From Abiotrophia defectiva_A (GTDB taxonomy: Bacteria; Bacillota; Bacilli; Lactobacillales; Aerococcaceae), in NCBI GenBank assembly GCA_963546405.1, contig CAUUNL010000003.1, positions 1-52,619 of the forward strand: DNA of 52,619 nt. The letters are read 5' to 3'. A program made the translations under genes and the position numbers. Below, in pieces: positions 1-8,755 of the stretch (position 1 is the first letter of the stretch; every line of letters begins with the position of its first letter). The notes under the pieces were generated by a model. The model saw only the letters and a list, made by a program, of their open reading frames with translations, was not told where the DNA came from and made no database searches.

Positions 1-54
1 AAAAATTTGAAATGAATAACGATAATAATGAATAGATTAATAGGAGGTGATACG

Positions 55-1617
55 ATGGACCTATTGCAGCTCACCTTCGCAGTAATCGTTGCTTTAATTA
101 TCGGGGTAGTGATCGGCTATATTTTCAAGAAGAAAAGCGATGAAAAGCACATCGGAAATGCTAAGGCAAATGCAGAATCCATTGTTGATGCGGCTATTGC
201 ACAGGCTAAGACCCTCAAGCGGGAAGCCTTGTTCGAAGCCAAAGAAGAGAATCTCAAGTACCGTAATGAACTAGAACAAGAATTGAAGGAACGCCGGACC
301 GAAGTAACTGGAATGGAAAAACGTCTCCTTCAACGGGAAGAGACCTTGGACCAAAAGAGTCTGATTTTAGACAAACGCGAACTCAACCTTGAGAGCAAGG
401 AACAAGACTATCAGAAACGTCAAAAAGCCTTGACTCAACAAGAAGAGAAGGTTCAAGAATTGGTCGTAGCCCAACAAAGTGAATTAGAACGGGTAGCCAC
501 CCTATCGCGCCAAGAAGCGCAAAACATCATTATGACTGAGACGGAGCAAGCTTTGTCTCAAGAAATTGCAGTCATGATTCGGAATGCAGAGCAAAAAGCT
601 AAAGATGAAGCGGATCGCAATGCCAAAAACATTATCTTACAAGCCATTCAACGGAGTGCTCCGGATATTGTATCTGAGAATACAGTGACCGTAGTACACT
701 TACCAAGTGATGACATGAAAGGTCGGATTATCGGGCGAGAAGGCCGTAATATCCGCACCTTGGAAAGCTTAACCGGGATTGATTTAATTATTGATGATAC
801 GCCAGAAGCAGTCGTATTAAGTGGTTTTGACCCAATTCGCCGTCAAATTGCGAAGTTAGCTCTGGAAAAACTGATTCAAGACGGCCGGATTCATCCGGCT
901 CGTATTGAAGAAATGGTGGACCGGGCGCGTCGTGAGATTGACGAGAAAATTCGAGAAATCGGGGAACAAGCGACCTTTGATGTGGGGATTCATTCTCTCC
1001 ATCCTGATTTAATCAAGATTATCGGTCGTCTATCCTTTAGAACCAGTTATGGTCAGAACGTCTTGAACCACAGTATTGAAGTTGCCAAACTTGCTGGCGT
1101 TATGGCTGGTGAGTTAGGTGAAGATGTGGCTCTTGCCAAACGTGCAGGTCTCCTTCACGATATTGGGAAGGCGCTTGACCATGAGATTGAAGGCTCACAC
1201 GTTGAAATCGGGGCAGAAATTGCTAAGAAATACAACGAGCCAGAAGTAGTAGTCAATGCTATTGCTTCCCACCATGGTGATACTGACCCAACTTCAACCA
1301 TTGCCATCTTGGTAGCCGCGGCCGATGCCTTATCAGCAGCGCGTCCAGGTGCTCGCAGTGAATCCTTGGAAAGCTACATCCGCCGTCTGGAAAAATTAGA
1401 AGAAATTTCTAATAGTTTCCCAGGCGTGGCTAATAGTTTTGCTATTCAAGCTGGGCGCGAAGTCCGTGTCATGGTTCGTCCAAACGAAGTCAATGACGCA
1501 GGTGCTTCACGAATCGCTCGTGATATCCGCAACCGGATTGAAGCAGAAATGAACTACCCAGGCAATATTAAAGTAACCGTTATTCGCGAAACGCGCGCGG
1601 TTGAATACGCCAAATAA
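55..1617 (+). CDS. rny: Ribonuclease Y
   Basis: Membrane-anchored endoribonuclease that starts mRNA decay in Bacillota. From the ATG at 55 the product is 520 residues, the usual size. An N-terminal membrane helix (about residues 4-24) is followed by a long charged coiled coil, a KH domain (contains GRIIGREGRNIR) and an HD domain with the LLHDIGKALDHE metal motif. I prefer ATG 55 over the in-frame ATG at 28 because AGGAGGTGAT lies just before 55, whereas nothing precedes 28 and the extra residues are unlike the family. The gene is followed directly by an intrinsic terminator. Its promoter lies outside or at the very edge of the window. Confidence 0.96.
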   Translation: MDLLQLTFAVIVALIIGVVIGYIFKKKSDEKHIGNAKANAESIVDAAIAQAKTLKREALFEAKEENLKYRNELEQELKERRTEVTGMEKRLLQREETLDQKSLILDKRELNLESKEQDYQKRQKALTQQEEKVQELVVAQQSELERVATLSRQEAQNIIMTETEQALSQEIAVMIRNAEQKAKDEADRNAKNIILQAIQRSAPDIVSENTVTVVHLPSDDMKGRIIGREGRNIRTLESLTGIDLIIDDTPEAVVLSGFDPIRRQIAKLALEKLIQDGRIHPARIEEMVDRARREIDEKIREIGEQATFDVGIHSLHPDLIKIIGRLSFRTSYGQNVLNHSIEVAKLAGVMAGELGEDVALAKRAGLLHDIGKALDHEIEGSHVEIGAEIAKKYNEPEVVVNAIASHHGDTDPTSTIAILVAAADALSAARPGARSESLESYIRRLEKLEEISNSFPGVANSFAIQAGREVRVMVRPNEVNDAGASRIARDIRNRIEAEMNYPGNIKVTVIRETRAVEYAK

Positions 1618-1623
1618 TTGATG

Positions 1624-1656
1624 GAGAGGTTGGAACTTGTTCCAATCTCTCTTTTT
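1624..1656 (+). terminator. Intrinsic terminator of rny
   Basis: Arms GAGAGGTTGGAAC (1624-1636) and GTTCCAATCTCTC (1639-1651) pair with one G-U and are followed by TTTTT. The hairpin starts 7 bases after the rny stop codon. Confidence 0.9.
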
Positions 1657-1771
1657 GTGTATTTTTTGGGGAGATTGCGGCTGAGTTTGATGGCGCTTAC
1701 TCTGATGCAGGATTTCTAAATTTCATTTAAGACCTCAGGGTTACTCTTAGGTCAAACAAGTCGTACTTTCC

Positions 1772-1800
1772 TTTATATTTTGACCTTTTTGTGTTAAAAT
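1772..1800 (+). promoter_or_regulatory. Likely cvfB promoter
   Basis: An extended -10 (TG-T-TAAAAT, hexamer at 1795-1800) lies 17 bases after a weak -35 TTTATA (1772-1777). Transcription would begin near 1807, shortly before the AAGGAGG of cvfB. That fits a start codon at 1827 and excludes the in-frame GTG at 1791. Confidence 0.5.
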
Positions 1801-1826
1801 GTAGAAGAAAAAAAGGAGGCGATGAG

Positions 1827-2741
1827 GTGGTTCGTTACGGACAAATAGTCAAGGCCCGCATCAGTGACAAAAATGAGCGTCACTTTTTCGCACAATATGA
1901 AGGGGAGACCTTCACCGTTCTGCCTGGGCAGATAAATATGCAAAACTTTCAAGTTGGCGACCAGCTAGAAGGCCTGATTTATGAAACCAAGGCTCGTAAG
2001 AAAGTGATTCAAGTTGATTTGCCCACTATCCGACCTGATGTTTATGGTTGGGGGAGTGTGGTTAGCACCCGTAAGGATTTAGGTGTCTTCGTTGACATTG
2101 GCTTACAGGATAAGGAAGTGGTCGTATCCTTGGATGACCTTCCTCTTAACACTGCCCTCTGGCCTAAAAAGGGCGACCGGCTTTTCCTGACCTATCAAGT
2201 GGATGCTAAGAATCGTTTCTGGGGCAAGTTGATTGAACCTGAAGCTATGCAGGCTTATTTTAAGCGCGCAGCTCGTGCTATGAAGAATCTCAATGTCACC
2301 GCTACCGTTTATAAGGTTAAGTTAGCGGGTTCACTCTGCATTACAGACGGTGGACACTCGGCTTTTTTACATGAAAGTGAGACTCTTGATACTCCACGTC
2401 TCGGACAAGTCTTGCAAGCTCGTATTATCGGCGTGCGTGAAGATGGTGGCCTTAATTTGTCGGTTAAACCACGAGCTTATGAAGCCTTGGATGATGATGC
2501 CGGTATGATTCAAGCCATCTTAAGAAAAGCACCCGGAAATTATTTGCCACTGCATGATAAGTCAGATCCAGCAAACATCCAGGCTCAGCTTGGCATTTCT
2601 AAGGCCCAATTCAAACGTGCCGTTGGGACTCTAATGAAACAGGGACTTATTCGTCAAGTCAAAGGAGATGGACTCTATCTGACGCAAGTCCAAGATTCAA
2701 GCTCAGAGACTGATCCAATAGGCAATGACTATGAAATTTAG
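1827..2741 (+). CDS. cvfB: CvfB-family S1 RNA-binding protein
   Basis: Homologue of CvfB/YitL, a family linked to virulence regulation and RNA binding in staphylococci. Visible parts are tandem S1-like OB folds (for example YGWGSVVSTRKDLGVFVDIGL) and a C-terminal winged-helix segment (ISKAQFKRAVGTLMKQGLIRQ). The GTG at 1827 sits 7 bases after AAGGAGG and begins with VRYGQIVKARI. An upstream in-frame GTG at 1791 would place the ribosome binding site inside the coding region. The 3' end overlaps xerD, so the two are translationally linked. The molecular target is unknown. Confidence 0.88.
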   Translation: MVRYGQIVKARISDKNERHFFAQYEGETFTVLPGQINMQNFQVGDQLEGLIYETKARKKVIQVDLPTIRPDVYGWGSVVSTRKDLGVFVDIGLQDKEVVVSLDDLPLNTALWPKKGDRLFLTYQVDAKNRFWGKLIEPEAMQAYFKRAARAMKNLNVTATVYKVKLAGSLCITDGGHSAFLHESETLDTPRLGQVLQARIIGVREDGGLNLSVKPRAYEALDDDAGMIQAILRKAPGNYLPLHDKSDPANIQAQLGISKAQFKRAVGTLMKQGLIRQVKGDGLYLTQVQDSSSETDPIGNDYEI

Positions 2742-3633
2742 CCAGTCCGTCCAGGATTTTGAACGTTATCTTCTCCTAGATATGAACCGGTCCGCCAATA
2801 CCATACAGAGTTATGGGCGCGATTTGGCTAAGTTCCAAACCTATCTGATAGAGCAGGGAATTGAGGATGTAGAGGCGATTGATGAGGTCACGGTGCGAGC
2901 CTTTCTGGCAAAACTCAGCAAAGACGCCTATGCGGCTTCCTCAACTAGTCGCATGCTATCCAGTTTGAAGCAATTTTTCCTCTTTTTACGAAAAGAGGGC
3001 ATTCTGGAAACAAATCCCATGTCTTTGGTCCATCGGCCCAAACAAGGGAGACATCTCCCTAAAGTCCTAACGGCTTCGGAGATTGAAGCCTTGCTTCAAG
3101 CGCCCGACACTAGTAGCCCGCATGGTTTGCGTGATCGGGCTATCTTTGAACTCATGTATGCCACTGGTTTGCGGGTAACAGAGTTGGTTCAGCTTAAATT
3201 AGAAGATTTGCACTTAGAATTAGGTTTTATTCAGACTTTAGGGAAAGGGGACAAGGAGCGCCTGGTCCCCCTAATTGATGAAGCCATTGAATGGCTAGAG
3301 GCCTATCTGGAGCAGGTCCGTCCTAGTTTTCTAAAATTAGCTGGCTCTGCCAACCCGCAAGAAGTCTTTTTAACAGAACGGGGCAAGGCCTTCACCCGTC
3401 AAGGAATCTGGAAAAATCTTAATAAGTATGTGGCCTTAGCAGGTATTAAACAAACCGTCTCACCCCATATGTTACGCCATTCTTTCGCAACTCATCTGCT
3501 AGAAAATGGTGCTGATTTGCGTATGGTTCAGGAGCTATTGGGCCATGCGGATATTTCAACGACACAGATTTATACCCATATCAGTACGCAGCGTTTGCAG
3601 GAAGTCTATCGTAAGTACTTCCCGCGCGCTTAG
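2725..3633 (+). CDS. xerD: Tyrosine site-specific recombinase XerD
   Basis: Resolves chromosome dimers at dif, normally together with XerC. 302 residues, with an N-terminal SAM-like core-binding domain (about 8-92) and a C-terminal catalytic domain. The full catalytic set is present: R150 (ATGLRVTEL), K174, H248 and R251 (HMLRH), H274 (LGHADIS) and nucleophile Y283 (IYTHIS). The start overlaps the end of cvfB by 17 bases; ATG 2731 is an alternative start. Its position just upstream of deoB-punA matches the xerD-drm-pupG order of Bacillus, which favours a housekeeping XerD over an integrase. XerC versus XerD is not separable with certainty by eye. Confidence 0.92.
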   Translation: MTMKFSQSVQDFERYLLLDMNRSANTIQSYGRDLAKFQTYLIEQGIEDVEAIDEVTVRAFLAKLSKDAYAASSTSRMLSSLKQFFLFLRKEGILETNPMSLVHRPKQGRHLPKVLTASEIEALLQAPDTSSPHGLRDRAIFELMYATGLRVTELVQLKLEDLHLELGFIQTLGKGDKERLVPLIDEAIEWLEAYLEQVRPSFLKLAGSANPQEVFLTERGKAFTRQGIWKNLNKYVALAGIKQTVSPHMLRHSFATHLLENGADLRMVQELLGHADISTTQIYTHISTQRLQEVYRKYFPRA

Positions 3634-3713
3634 CTTGTCATCCTCCGACTGGAGAGGTGGCCTAATAATCAAGGCGGTCACTCACAGACCGTCTAGGGAA
3701 AGAGGAAAAAAGT

Positions 3714-4883
3714 ATGAAATTCAAACGTATTCATTTAATCGTCTTAGATTCTGTTGGGATTGGGGAAGCCCCAGATGCTGCAGACTTCAATGATTTAGGG
3801 AGCCATACCCTAGGTCATATTGCAGAAGTTGCGGGTCTTAAGGTCCCACATATGGTAGAGCTAGGTTTAGCGAATATTGAGCCCCTAGCTGGCTTAACAC
3901 CTGTGGCATCCTCCAAGGGTTACTGGACTAAGTTGGAAGAAGTTTCAGCAGGTAAGGATACCATGACCGGTCACTGGGAAATCATGGGTCTTAAAATTGA
4001 AACACCATTCCGCGTCTTCCCTGATGGCTTCCCAGATGAATTGATTGAGCGCATTGAAGCTTTTTCTGGTCGTAAGGTGGTCTGCAATGCCCCGGCTTCT
4101 GGTACTGAAGTTCTTGACCAATATGGCGAACACCAAATGAAGACAGGGGACCTAATTGTTTATACCTCTGCAGACTCAGTCTTACAAATTGCCGCCCATG
4201 AAGACATTATTCCATTAGAAGAACTTTATCGCATTTGTGAGTATGCTCGTGAGATTACCTTAGAAGATCCTTACATGTTGGGACGTATTATTGCGCGTCC
4301 ATACATTGGGACCCCTGGCAACTGGACTCGTACTGCCAACCGTCATGACTATGCCTTAAGTCCTTTTGCGGATACAACGCTGGACTTCTTGAAGGCAGGC
4401 GGCTATGATGTGATTTCCATTGGGAAAATCAACGATATCTTCAACACTAAGGGGATTACGGATGCCGTTCGGACCAAGTCTAATATGGATGGGGTAGATC
4501 AACTGCTGAAGATTATGGACCGTGACTTTACCGGTTTGTCCTTCACTAACTTAGTGGACTTCGATGCCATTTACGGTCACCGTCGTAACACTGAAGGATA
4601 TGCCCAAGCCTTAGAAGATTTCGACAACCGTTTGCCAGAAATCTATAGCAAGCTGCGTCAAGATGATTTACTTTTGATTACTGCGGACCACGGCAACGAC
4701 CCAACCTATAGCGGGACTGACCACACTCGTGAATATGTGCCTATTCTGGCCTATAGCCCATCCTTCAAGCAACCTGGCGAGCTCAAGGCGCGTTACTATA
4801 GCGATATCGCAGCCACCATTTCCGATAACTTCGGTGTTGCCAAGACTGAACAAGGTTCTTCATTCTTAAGCCAATTAATTTAG
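3714..4883 (+). CDS. deoB: Phosphopentomutase
   Basis: Interconverts (deoxy)ribose 1-phosphate and 5-phosphate, linking nucleoside phosphorolysis to central metabolism. 389 residues, a typical length for the alkaline-phosphatase-fold enzyme. Metal-binding motifs are seen at the N terminus (VLDSVGIGEAPDA, with the metal-binding Asp), at KDTMTGHWE and at the C terminus (ITADHGNDPTYSGTDHTRE). It is preceded by AGAGGA and lies 26 bases before the purine nucleoside phosphorylase gene, its metabolic partner. Two small hairpins precede it (see findings). Confidence 0.97.
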   Translation: MKFKRIHLIVLDSVGIGEAPDAADFNDLGSHTLGHIAEVAGLKVPHMVELGLANIEPLAGLTPVASSKGYWTKLEEVSAGKDTMTGHWEIMGLKIETPFRVFPDGFPDELIERIEAFSGRKVVCNAPASGTEVLDQYGEHQMKTGDLIVYTSADSVLQIAAHEDIIPLEELYRICEYAREITLEDPYMLGRIIARPYIGTPGNWTRTANRHDYALSPFADTTLDFLKAGGYDVISIGKINDIFNTKGITDAVRTKSNMDGVDQLLKIMDRDFTGLSFTNLVDFDAIYGHRRNTEGYAQALEDFDNRLPEIYSKLRQDDLLLITADHGNDPTYSGTDHTREYVPILAYSPSFKQPGELKARYYSDIAATISDNFGVAKTEQGSSFLSQLI

Positions 4884-4909
4884 GACATAGTCAGTAAGGA
4901 GGAAAATAA

Positions 4910-5710
4910 ATGTTTACAGAAACCATTCAATACTTAAAAGACCAGGGTTTAACTCATCCACAAGTTGGTTTAATCCTAGGTAGTGGCCTTGGAGAGCTTG
5001 CTGAAGATGTGGAAAATGCTATCCGCATTCCATATGAAAATATTCCTAATTTTCCAGTCTCTACAGTTGCTGGCCATGCTGGTCAATTAGTTTATGGGGA
5101 CTTGGCAGGTAAAAAAGTCTTGATTTTACAGGGCCGTTTCCATTATTATGAAGGTTATGATTTGAACACTGTGACTTATCCAGTTCGTATCTTCAAAGAA
5201 CTTGGGGTAGAAACTGTGATTGTAACTAATGCAGCAGGTGGGATTAATACTTCATTCCAACCAGGCGACTTAATGATTATTACGGATCACCTTAACTTGG
5301 CAGGCAACAATCCACTGATTGGCGCAAACTTAGATGCGCACGGTCCACGTTTTGTTGACTTAACAGAAACTTATAGCTTGCGAGGTCAAGCCATCTTACG
5401 TCAAGCCGCTGCCAAAGAAGGAATTCATCTCCAACAAGGGGTCTACACTTGGGTTACCGGACCGTCTTATGAGACGCCTGCTGAAATTCGCTACATGCGG
5501 ACCATTGGTGGTGATGCAGTTGGAATGTCAACCGTGCCAGAAGCCATTGTGGCTAAACATTGTGGTATGGAAGTCTTAGGGATTTCATGCATTACCAACT
5601 TAGCAAGTGGCATGCAGTCTAGCCTCAACCATGAGGAAGTCATGGAAATCTCTGCTAAGGTAAAACCACACTTTAAGAACTTAATTAAAAATACCCTAGC
5701 TTTACTTTAA
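4910..5710 (+). CDS. punA: Purine-nucleoside phosphorylase (PunA/PupG type)
   Basis: Phosphorolysis of purine (deoxy)nucleosides, mainly inosine and guanosine type, to base plus pentose 1-phosphate, which DeoB then isomerises. 266 residues, matching the trimeric PNP family rather than the hexameric DeoD family. Visible family motifs include the phosphate-binding GLILGSGLGELAE, the GRFHYYEGY loop, VTNAAGGI and the purine-site GPSYETPAEIR plus VGMSTVPE. A GGAGG ribosome site lies before the ATG. It forms an operon with deoB. Confidence 0.95.
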   Translation: MFTETIQYLKDQGLTHPQVGLILGSGLGELAEDVENAIRIPYENIPNFPVSTVAGHAGQLVYGDLAGKKVLILQGRFHYYEGYDLNTVTYPVRIFKELGVETVIVTNAAGGINTSFQPGDLMIITDHLNLAGNNPLIGANLDAHGPRFVDLTETYSLRGQAILRQAAAKEGIHLQQGVYTWVTGPSYETPAEIRYMRTIGGDAVGMSTVPEAIVAKHCGMEVLGISCITNLASGMQSSLNHEEVMEISAKVKPHFKNLIKNTLALL

Positions 5711-5748
5711 GCGACTTGCCAGATTGCTAGGGAAGAAAGGAGTACGCC

Positions 5749-6159
5749 GTGCTCATTCAATCTAAAAATAAAAATGAAAAGATTATTCTCGGCTTACTGT
5801 CCTATACTTTAGAAGAAGGGCAGCACCAAACCGACCTCTTGCAGTCGATTTTGGAAACCTACCGGCAATCTGATAGCAAGGAAATCTATCTCTATCGAGA
5901 GCAAGACCAAGATAATTTCATTGGCTTGGTGGGGGTTGAAACCTTTCAATCGCCTGGCAACGAGTCAGAACATCCAGAGTCAGTCGTTATTGACCGTATT
6001 GCCCTCTTACCATCATTCCGCAATGAGTCTGTAGGCTATCAGATTTTCTGTGAACTTAAGGAACGCTATCCTAATAGCGCCTTCTTAGGGTCTCGTCTGA
6101 CCTCAGAACTTCTTGTTAAATGGAGCAGTCGTTATGCCCAAGAACACCAAGAATCTTAA
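5749..6159 (+). CDS. ribT: RibT-like GNAT-family protein
   Basis: Small acetyltransferase-fold protein related to RibT of Bacillus, which sits at the end of the riboflavin operon next to scpA; its substrate is unknown. 136 residues. The central IDRIALLPSFRNESVGYQIFCEL resembles the GNAT strand-loop-helix that binds acetyl-CoA, although the usual Q/RxxGxG/A loop is degenerate (RNESVGY). Starts at GTG 5749 after AAAGGAG. The last 26 bases overlap scpA. The synteny with scpA, plus the nearby FMN riboswitch, supports the name, but no rib biosynthesis genes are in the window. Confidence 0.7.
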   Translation: MLIQSKNKNEKIILGLLSYTLEEGQHQTDLLQSILETYRQSDSKEIYLYREQDQDNFIGLVGVETFQSPGNESEHPESVVIDRIALLPSFRNESVGYQIFCELKERYPNSAFLGSRLTSELLVKWSSRYAQEHQES

Positions 6160-6943
6160 AGGTCATCAGGGGCAAGATAGCTCCGTGACCAAGGACAAGC
6201 AGCAGCTAAAGCTCCAATTGGCCTCTTTTCAGGGGCCCTTTGACTTGTTATTGCACTTAATTAAACAGATGAAAGTGGATATTAATGATATCCCTATGGC
6301 TGAAATTACCAGTCAGTACTTGGCTTATCTTCACTCCATGCAAGAGTTAGAGTTAGATCAAGCTGGTGATTACTTAGTGATGGCTGCCACGCTCTTGGAA
6401 ATCAAGAGTCGTCTGCTCCTACCTATCGAGCCGGATGCTGAATTGGATGGCGACTATGAGCCTGGTGATCCACGTCAAGTGTTGGTGCAACAACTGCTCT
6501 TGTATCAACAATTCCAAGATGTGTCCTCACTACTAGAAATGCGTCAAGAAGCTCGTGCAGCGCTCTTTTCTAAGCAAGCAGATGACTTGTCGGACTATCA
6601 GGACCAAATCCCGCTACAAGAAGGGGAAATTAGCCTGGATCAACTGGTGGCGCGTATGCAAGATGTCTTGGCCCGCCAACTAGCTCGGCAGCCCTTGGAA
6701 CGTCAAATTCATCATGATCCTTTGACAGTGGAGCAGAAGATGGATGATATTTTAGCGCGTTTGGGACGACTAGAGCAGCAAGAACGCTTGTCTTTTGAAC
6801 AGTTGATTGACAAAGCAAGTCGCCCGGAGATTATCACGACCTTTATGGCGCTTCTGGAGCTAGTACGTAAGCAGTTCATTGTTTTCTACCAGGCTGAGGC
6901 CTTGGCACCAATTGAAATTGAAAAAATAGACGGAGTCGAATAG
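6134..6943 (+). CDS. scpA: Segregation and condensation protein A
   Basis: Kleisin subunit of the SMC-ScpAB condensin complex, which organises and segregates the origin region. The N-terminal SMC-binding segment is clear (SFQGPFDLLLHLIKQMKVDINDIPM), followed by the family signature LVMAATLLEIKSRLLLP and a C-terminal winged helix (FEQLIDKASRPEIITTFMALLELV). ATG 6134 lies 8 bases after GGAG; an upstream in-frame TTG at 6113 lacks a site. It overlaps ribT and abuts scpB, with no gap between the scpA stop and the scpB ATG, so the three are co-translated. Confidence 0.94.
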   Translation: MPKNTKNLKGHQGQDSSVTKDKQQLKLQLASFQGPFDLLLHLIKQMKVDINDIPMAEITSQYLAYLHSMQELELDQAGDYLVMAATLLEIKSRLLLPIEPDAELDGDYEPGDPRQVLVQQLLLYQQFQDVSSLLEMRQEARAALFSKQADDLSDYQDQIPLQEGEISLDQLVARMQDVLARQLARQPLERQIHHDPLTVEQKMDDILARLGRLEQQERLSFEQLIDKASRPEIITTFMALLELVRKQFIVFYQAEALAPIEIEKIDGVE

Positions 6944-7582
6944 ATGGAATTAATTACCCGCCTGCATGGCATTATCTTTGTAACAGGAATTGAAGGGGTC
7001 AGTCGTAAAGATTTGGCGGCTAGCCTTCAGGTGCCCTTAAATCAAGTGACAGATGCCTTGCAACAACTACAATTGAATTTACAGGAAGACCCACTGTCAC
7101 CTGTAGAATTGGTTAACTACAATGACCAATACCGTCTGGTGACTAAGTCTGAGTTGGCGCCTGATGTGGAGGCCTATGCTCACTCGCCCTTTACCCAGAA
7201 GCTCAGTCGTGCTGCCGTTGAGACGCTAGCTATTGTAGCTTATCGCCAGCCTATTACCCGTATGGGGATTGATGAGATTCGTGGCGTGTCCAGTATTACT
7301 ATGCTACAAAAGTTACTTGCCCGCGACTTGATTCGTGAGGTTGGTCGACTCGAAGCACCGGGGCGTCCAGTTCTCTATGGGGTAACAGATTACTTTATGG
7401 ACTATTTCGGTCTCAAGTCTTTAGAAGATTTACCAAATATTGAGCCACTTAACCTCAATGATGAGGTCACTTCGGATGAATTATTTAATACTAAGCAATG
7501 GCAGATTAGTCTAGATGACGAGGCGTCTTATCAGGATGCGCCATTTCTTGATTCCGATTTAGAAGAAGGGGAGGAGGATTAG
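6944..7582 (+). CDS. scpB: Segregation and condensation protein B
   Basis: Partner of ScpA in the SMC complex. 212 residues with two winged-helix domains; the family signature is visible at RAAVETLAIVAYRQPITRMGIDEIRGV. The C terminus is acidic (DLEEGEED), ending in GAGGAGG that also serves as the ribosome binding site for rluB. It directly follows scpA. Confidence 0.95.
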   Translation: MELITRLHGIIFVTGIEGVSRKDLAASLQVPLNQVTDALQQLQLNLQEDPLSPVELVNYNDQYRLVTKSELAPDVEAYAHSPFTQKLSRAAVETLAIVAYRQPITRMGIDEIRGVSSITMLQKLLARDLIREVGRLEAPGRPVLYGVTDYFMDYFGLKSLEDLPNIEPLNLNDEVTSDELFNTKQWQISLDDEASYQDAPFLDSDLEEGEED

Positions 7583-8458
7583 ATGGATCGTTTGCAGAAA
7601 GTAATGGCCCATGCAGGTATTGCTAGTCGTCGTAAATGCGAAAGCCTGATTACCGATGGCCGGGTCAGCGTTAATGGCAAGACAGTTCGTGAATTAGGGA
7701 CTCAGGTATCCAGTAAGGATCGTATAGAAGTAGATGGCGTGCCAATCTATCGGGAAGAACCTCGCTACATTTTGATTAATAAGCCAAGACATGTCATAAG
7801 TGCTGTGTCTGATGACAAGAACCGTCAAGTCATCCTAGACTACATTCAAGGCATTGAAGAGCGAATTTATCCAGTCGGACGTTTGGACTATGATACGACT
7901 GGGCTTCTGCTCTTGACCAACGATGGGGCTTTTGCTAATCAACTCATGCATCCGCGCCATCAAATTGATAAGGTCTATGTTGCCAAAGTCAAAGGGATTC
8001 CATCTGAAAAGGCACTTGCTCGACTTGAAGCCGGCATTGTGTTAGACGGTAAGAAGACTGCCAAAGCCAAGGCTCAGCTCTTAAGCCAGAATCTGGATAA
8101 CCAGACGGCAATTGTAGAACTGACCATTCGTGAAGGTTGGAATCATCAAGTTAAGCGTATGTTTGAAGCGGTGGGGCACCCAGTCAACAAACTCAAGCGG
8201 GAACGCTATGCTTTCCTGACTCTAGGCAAGCTCTTGCCAGGAGAATGGCGTGAGTTAACGGCTCATGAAGTCAATAAGCTTAAGCAAATGAGTCAGAGCG
8301 AGGGACAAGCCGGACAAGAAGCAAGGAAAGCTAAACCTAAGCGTATAATGGGGCGTCCAACTGGTCAAAAGCCGTCTCGCAAATCACCTGCGTCTAGCTC
8401 AGGTCGTAAGGCAAGAAAAGGGCAGTCCAAGTCCATGACTACCAGAAATTTTAAATAA
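7583..8458 (+). CDS. rluB: 23S rRNA pseudouridine synthase RluB
   Basis: Makes a pseudouridine in 23S rRNA (position 2605 in E. coli numbering for the family). An N-terminal S4 RNA-binding domain (LQKVMAHAGIASRRKCESLI) is followed by a RsuA/RluB-type catalytic domain with GRLDYDTTGLLLLTNDG, which holds the catalytic Asp. The 291-residue product has an extra, very basic C-terminal tail of about 45 residues rich in Lys, Arg and Ser, probably disordered and RNA-binding. It is the last gene of the ribT-scpA-scpB-rluB operon, a conserved linkage, and is followed by a terminator. Confidence 0.93.
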   Translation: MDRLQKVMAHAGIASRRKCESLITDGRVSVNGKTVRELGTQVSSKDRIEVDGVPIYREEPRYILINKPRHVISAVSDDKNRQVILDYIQGIEERIYPVGRLDYDTTGLLLLTNDGAFANQLMHPRHQIDKVYVAKVKGIPSEKALARLEAGIVLDGKKTAKAKAQLLSQNLDNQTAIVELTIREGWNHQVKRMFEAVGHPVNKLKRERYAFLTLGKLLPGEWRELTAHEVNKLKQMSQSEGQAGQEARKAKPKRIMGRPTGQKPSRKSPASSSGRKARKGQSKSMTTRNFK

Positions 8459-8460
8459 GA

Positions 8461-8490
8461 AGATGCCCGGCTAGTCAAGTCGGGCATCTT
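8461..8490 (+). terminator. Intrinsic terminator of rluB
   Basis: Nine-base-pair stem AGATGCCCG / CGGGCATCT with an 11-base loop, 3 bases after the rluB stop. The T tract is poor (TTGTGCT), so termination may be partial. Confidence 0.7.
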
Positions 8491-8491
8491 G

Positions 8492-8500
8492 TGCTATAAT
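8492..8500 (+). promoter_or_regulatory. Extended -10 promoter of the ribU leader
   Basis: TG-C-TATAAT with a perfect -10 at 8495-8500, no good -35, placed about 23 bases before the FMN aptamer. Confidence 0.75.
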
Positions 8501-8522
8501 GAAAGTATCAATCGAATAAAAC

Positions 8523-8721
8523 AATTAGTCTTCAGGGCAGGGTGAAATTCCCGACCGGTGGTAAAGTCCACGAGCCTAGCATCTTAGGGTCTAGGTTGAA
8601 CTGGTGAAATTCCAGTACCGACAGTAAAGTCTGGATGGGAGAAGTAAGCTAATTAACAGATAGATTCACAGGGTTTATTTGTCTTTGCTGCGTTTACTTT
8701 CCCAAGTAAGCGTATTTTTTT
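8523..8721 (+). promoter_or_regulatory. FMN riboswitch (RFN element) with terminator platform
   Basis: The conserved RFN sequence runs from TCTTCAGGGCAGGGTGAAAT through CCGACCGGTGGTAAAGTCC to GATGGGAGAAG. P1 closes with AATTAG + CTTC (8523-8533) against GAAG + CTAATT (8641-8654). Downstream is a terminator, CGTTTACTT (8691-8699) and AAGTAAGCG (8704-8712) followed by TATTTTTTT. The 3' strand of P1, GAAGTAAGC (8641-8649), can instead pair with GTTTACTTTC (8692-8701) with one bulged base, forming an antiterminator. Known logic: FMN binding stabilises P1, frees the terminator and switches ribU off. Confidence 0.95.
8691..8721 (+). terminator. FMN riboswitch terminator
   Basis: Nine-pair hairpin with one G-U pair, loop TCCC, and a TATTTTTTT tail. 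It ends 35 bases before the ribU start codon. Confidence 0.88.
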
Positions 8722-8755
8722 GGCTTCTAGAAGACGAATAAAAGGAGGAATATCT

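Noticed and set aside
28..54. Earlier start codon for rny
   Set aside because: The ATG at 55 has an ideal ribosome site directly upstream, and the region between would have to code through that site.
2725..3633. XerD-like gene as sign of an integrated mobile element
   Set aside because: The neighbours are core genes in conserved order and no attachment-site repeats or phage genes are present.
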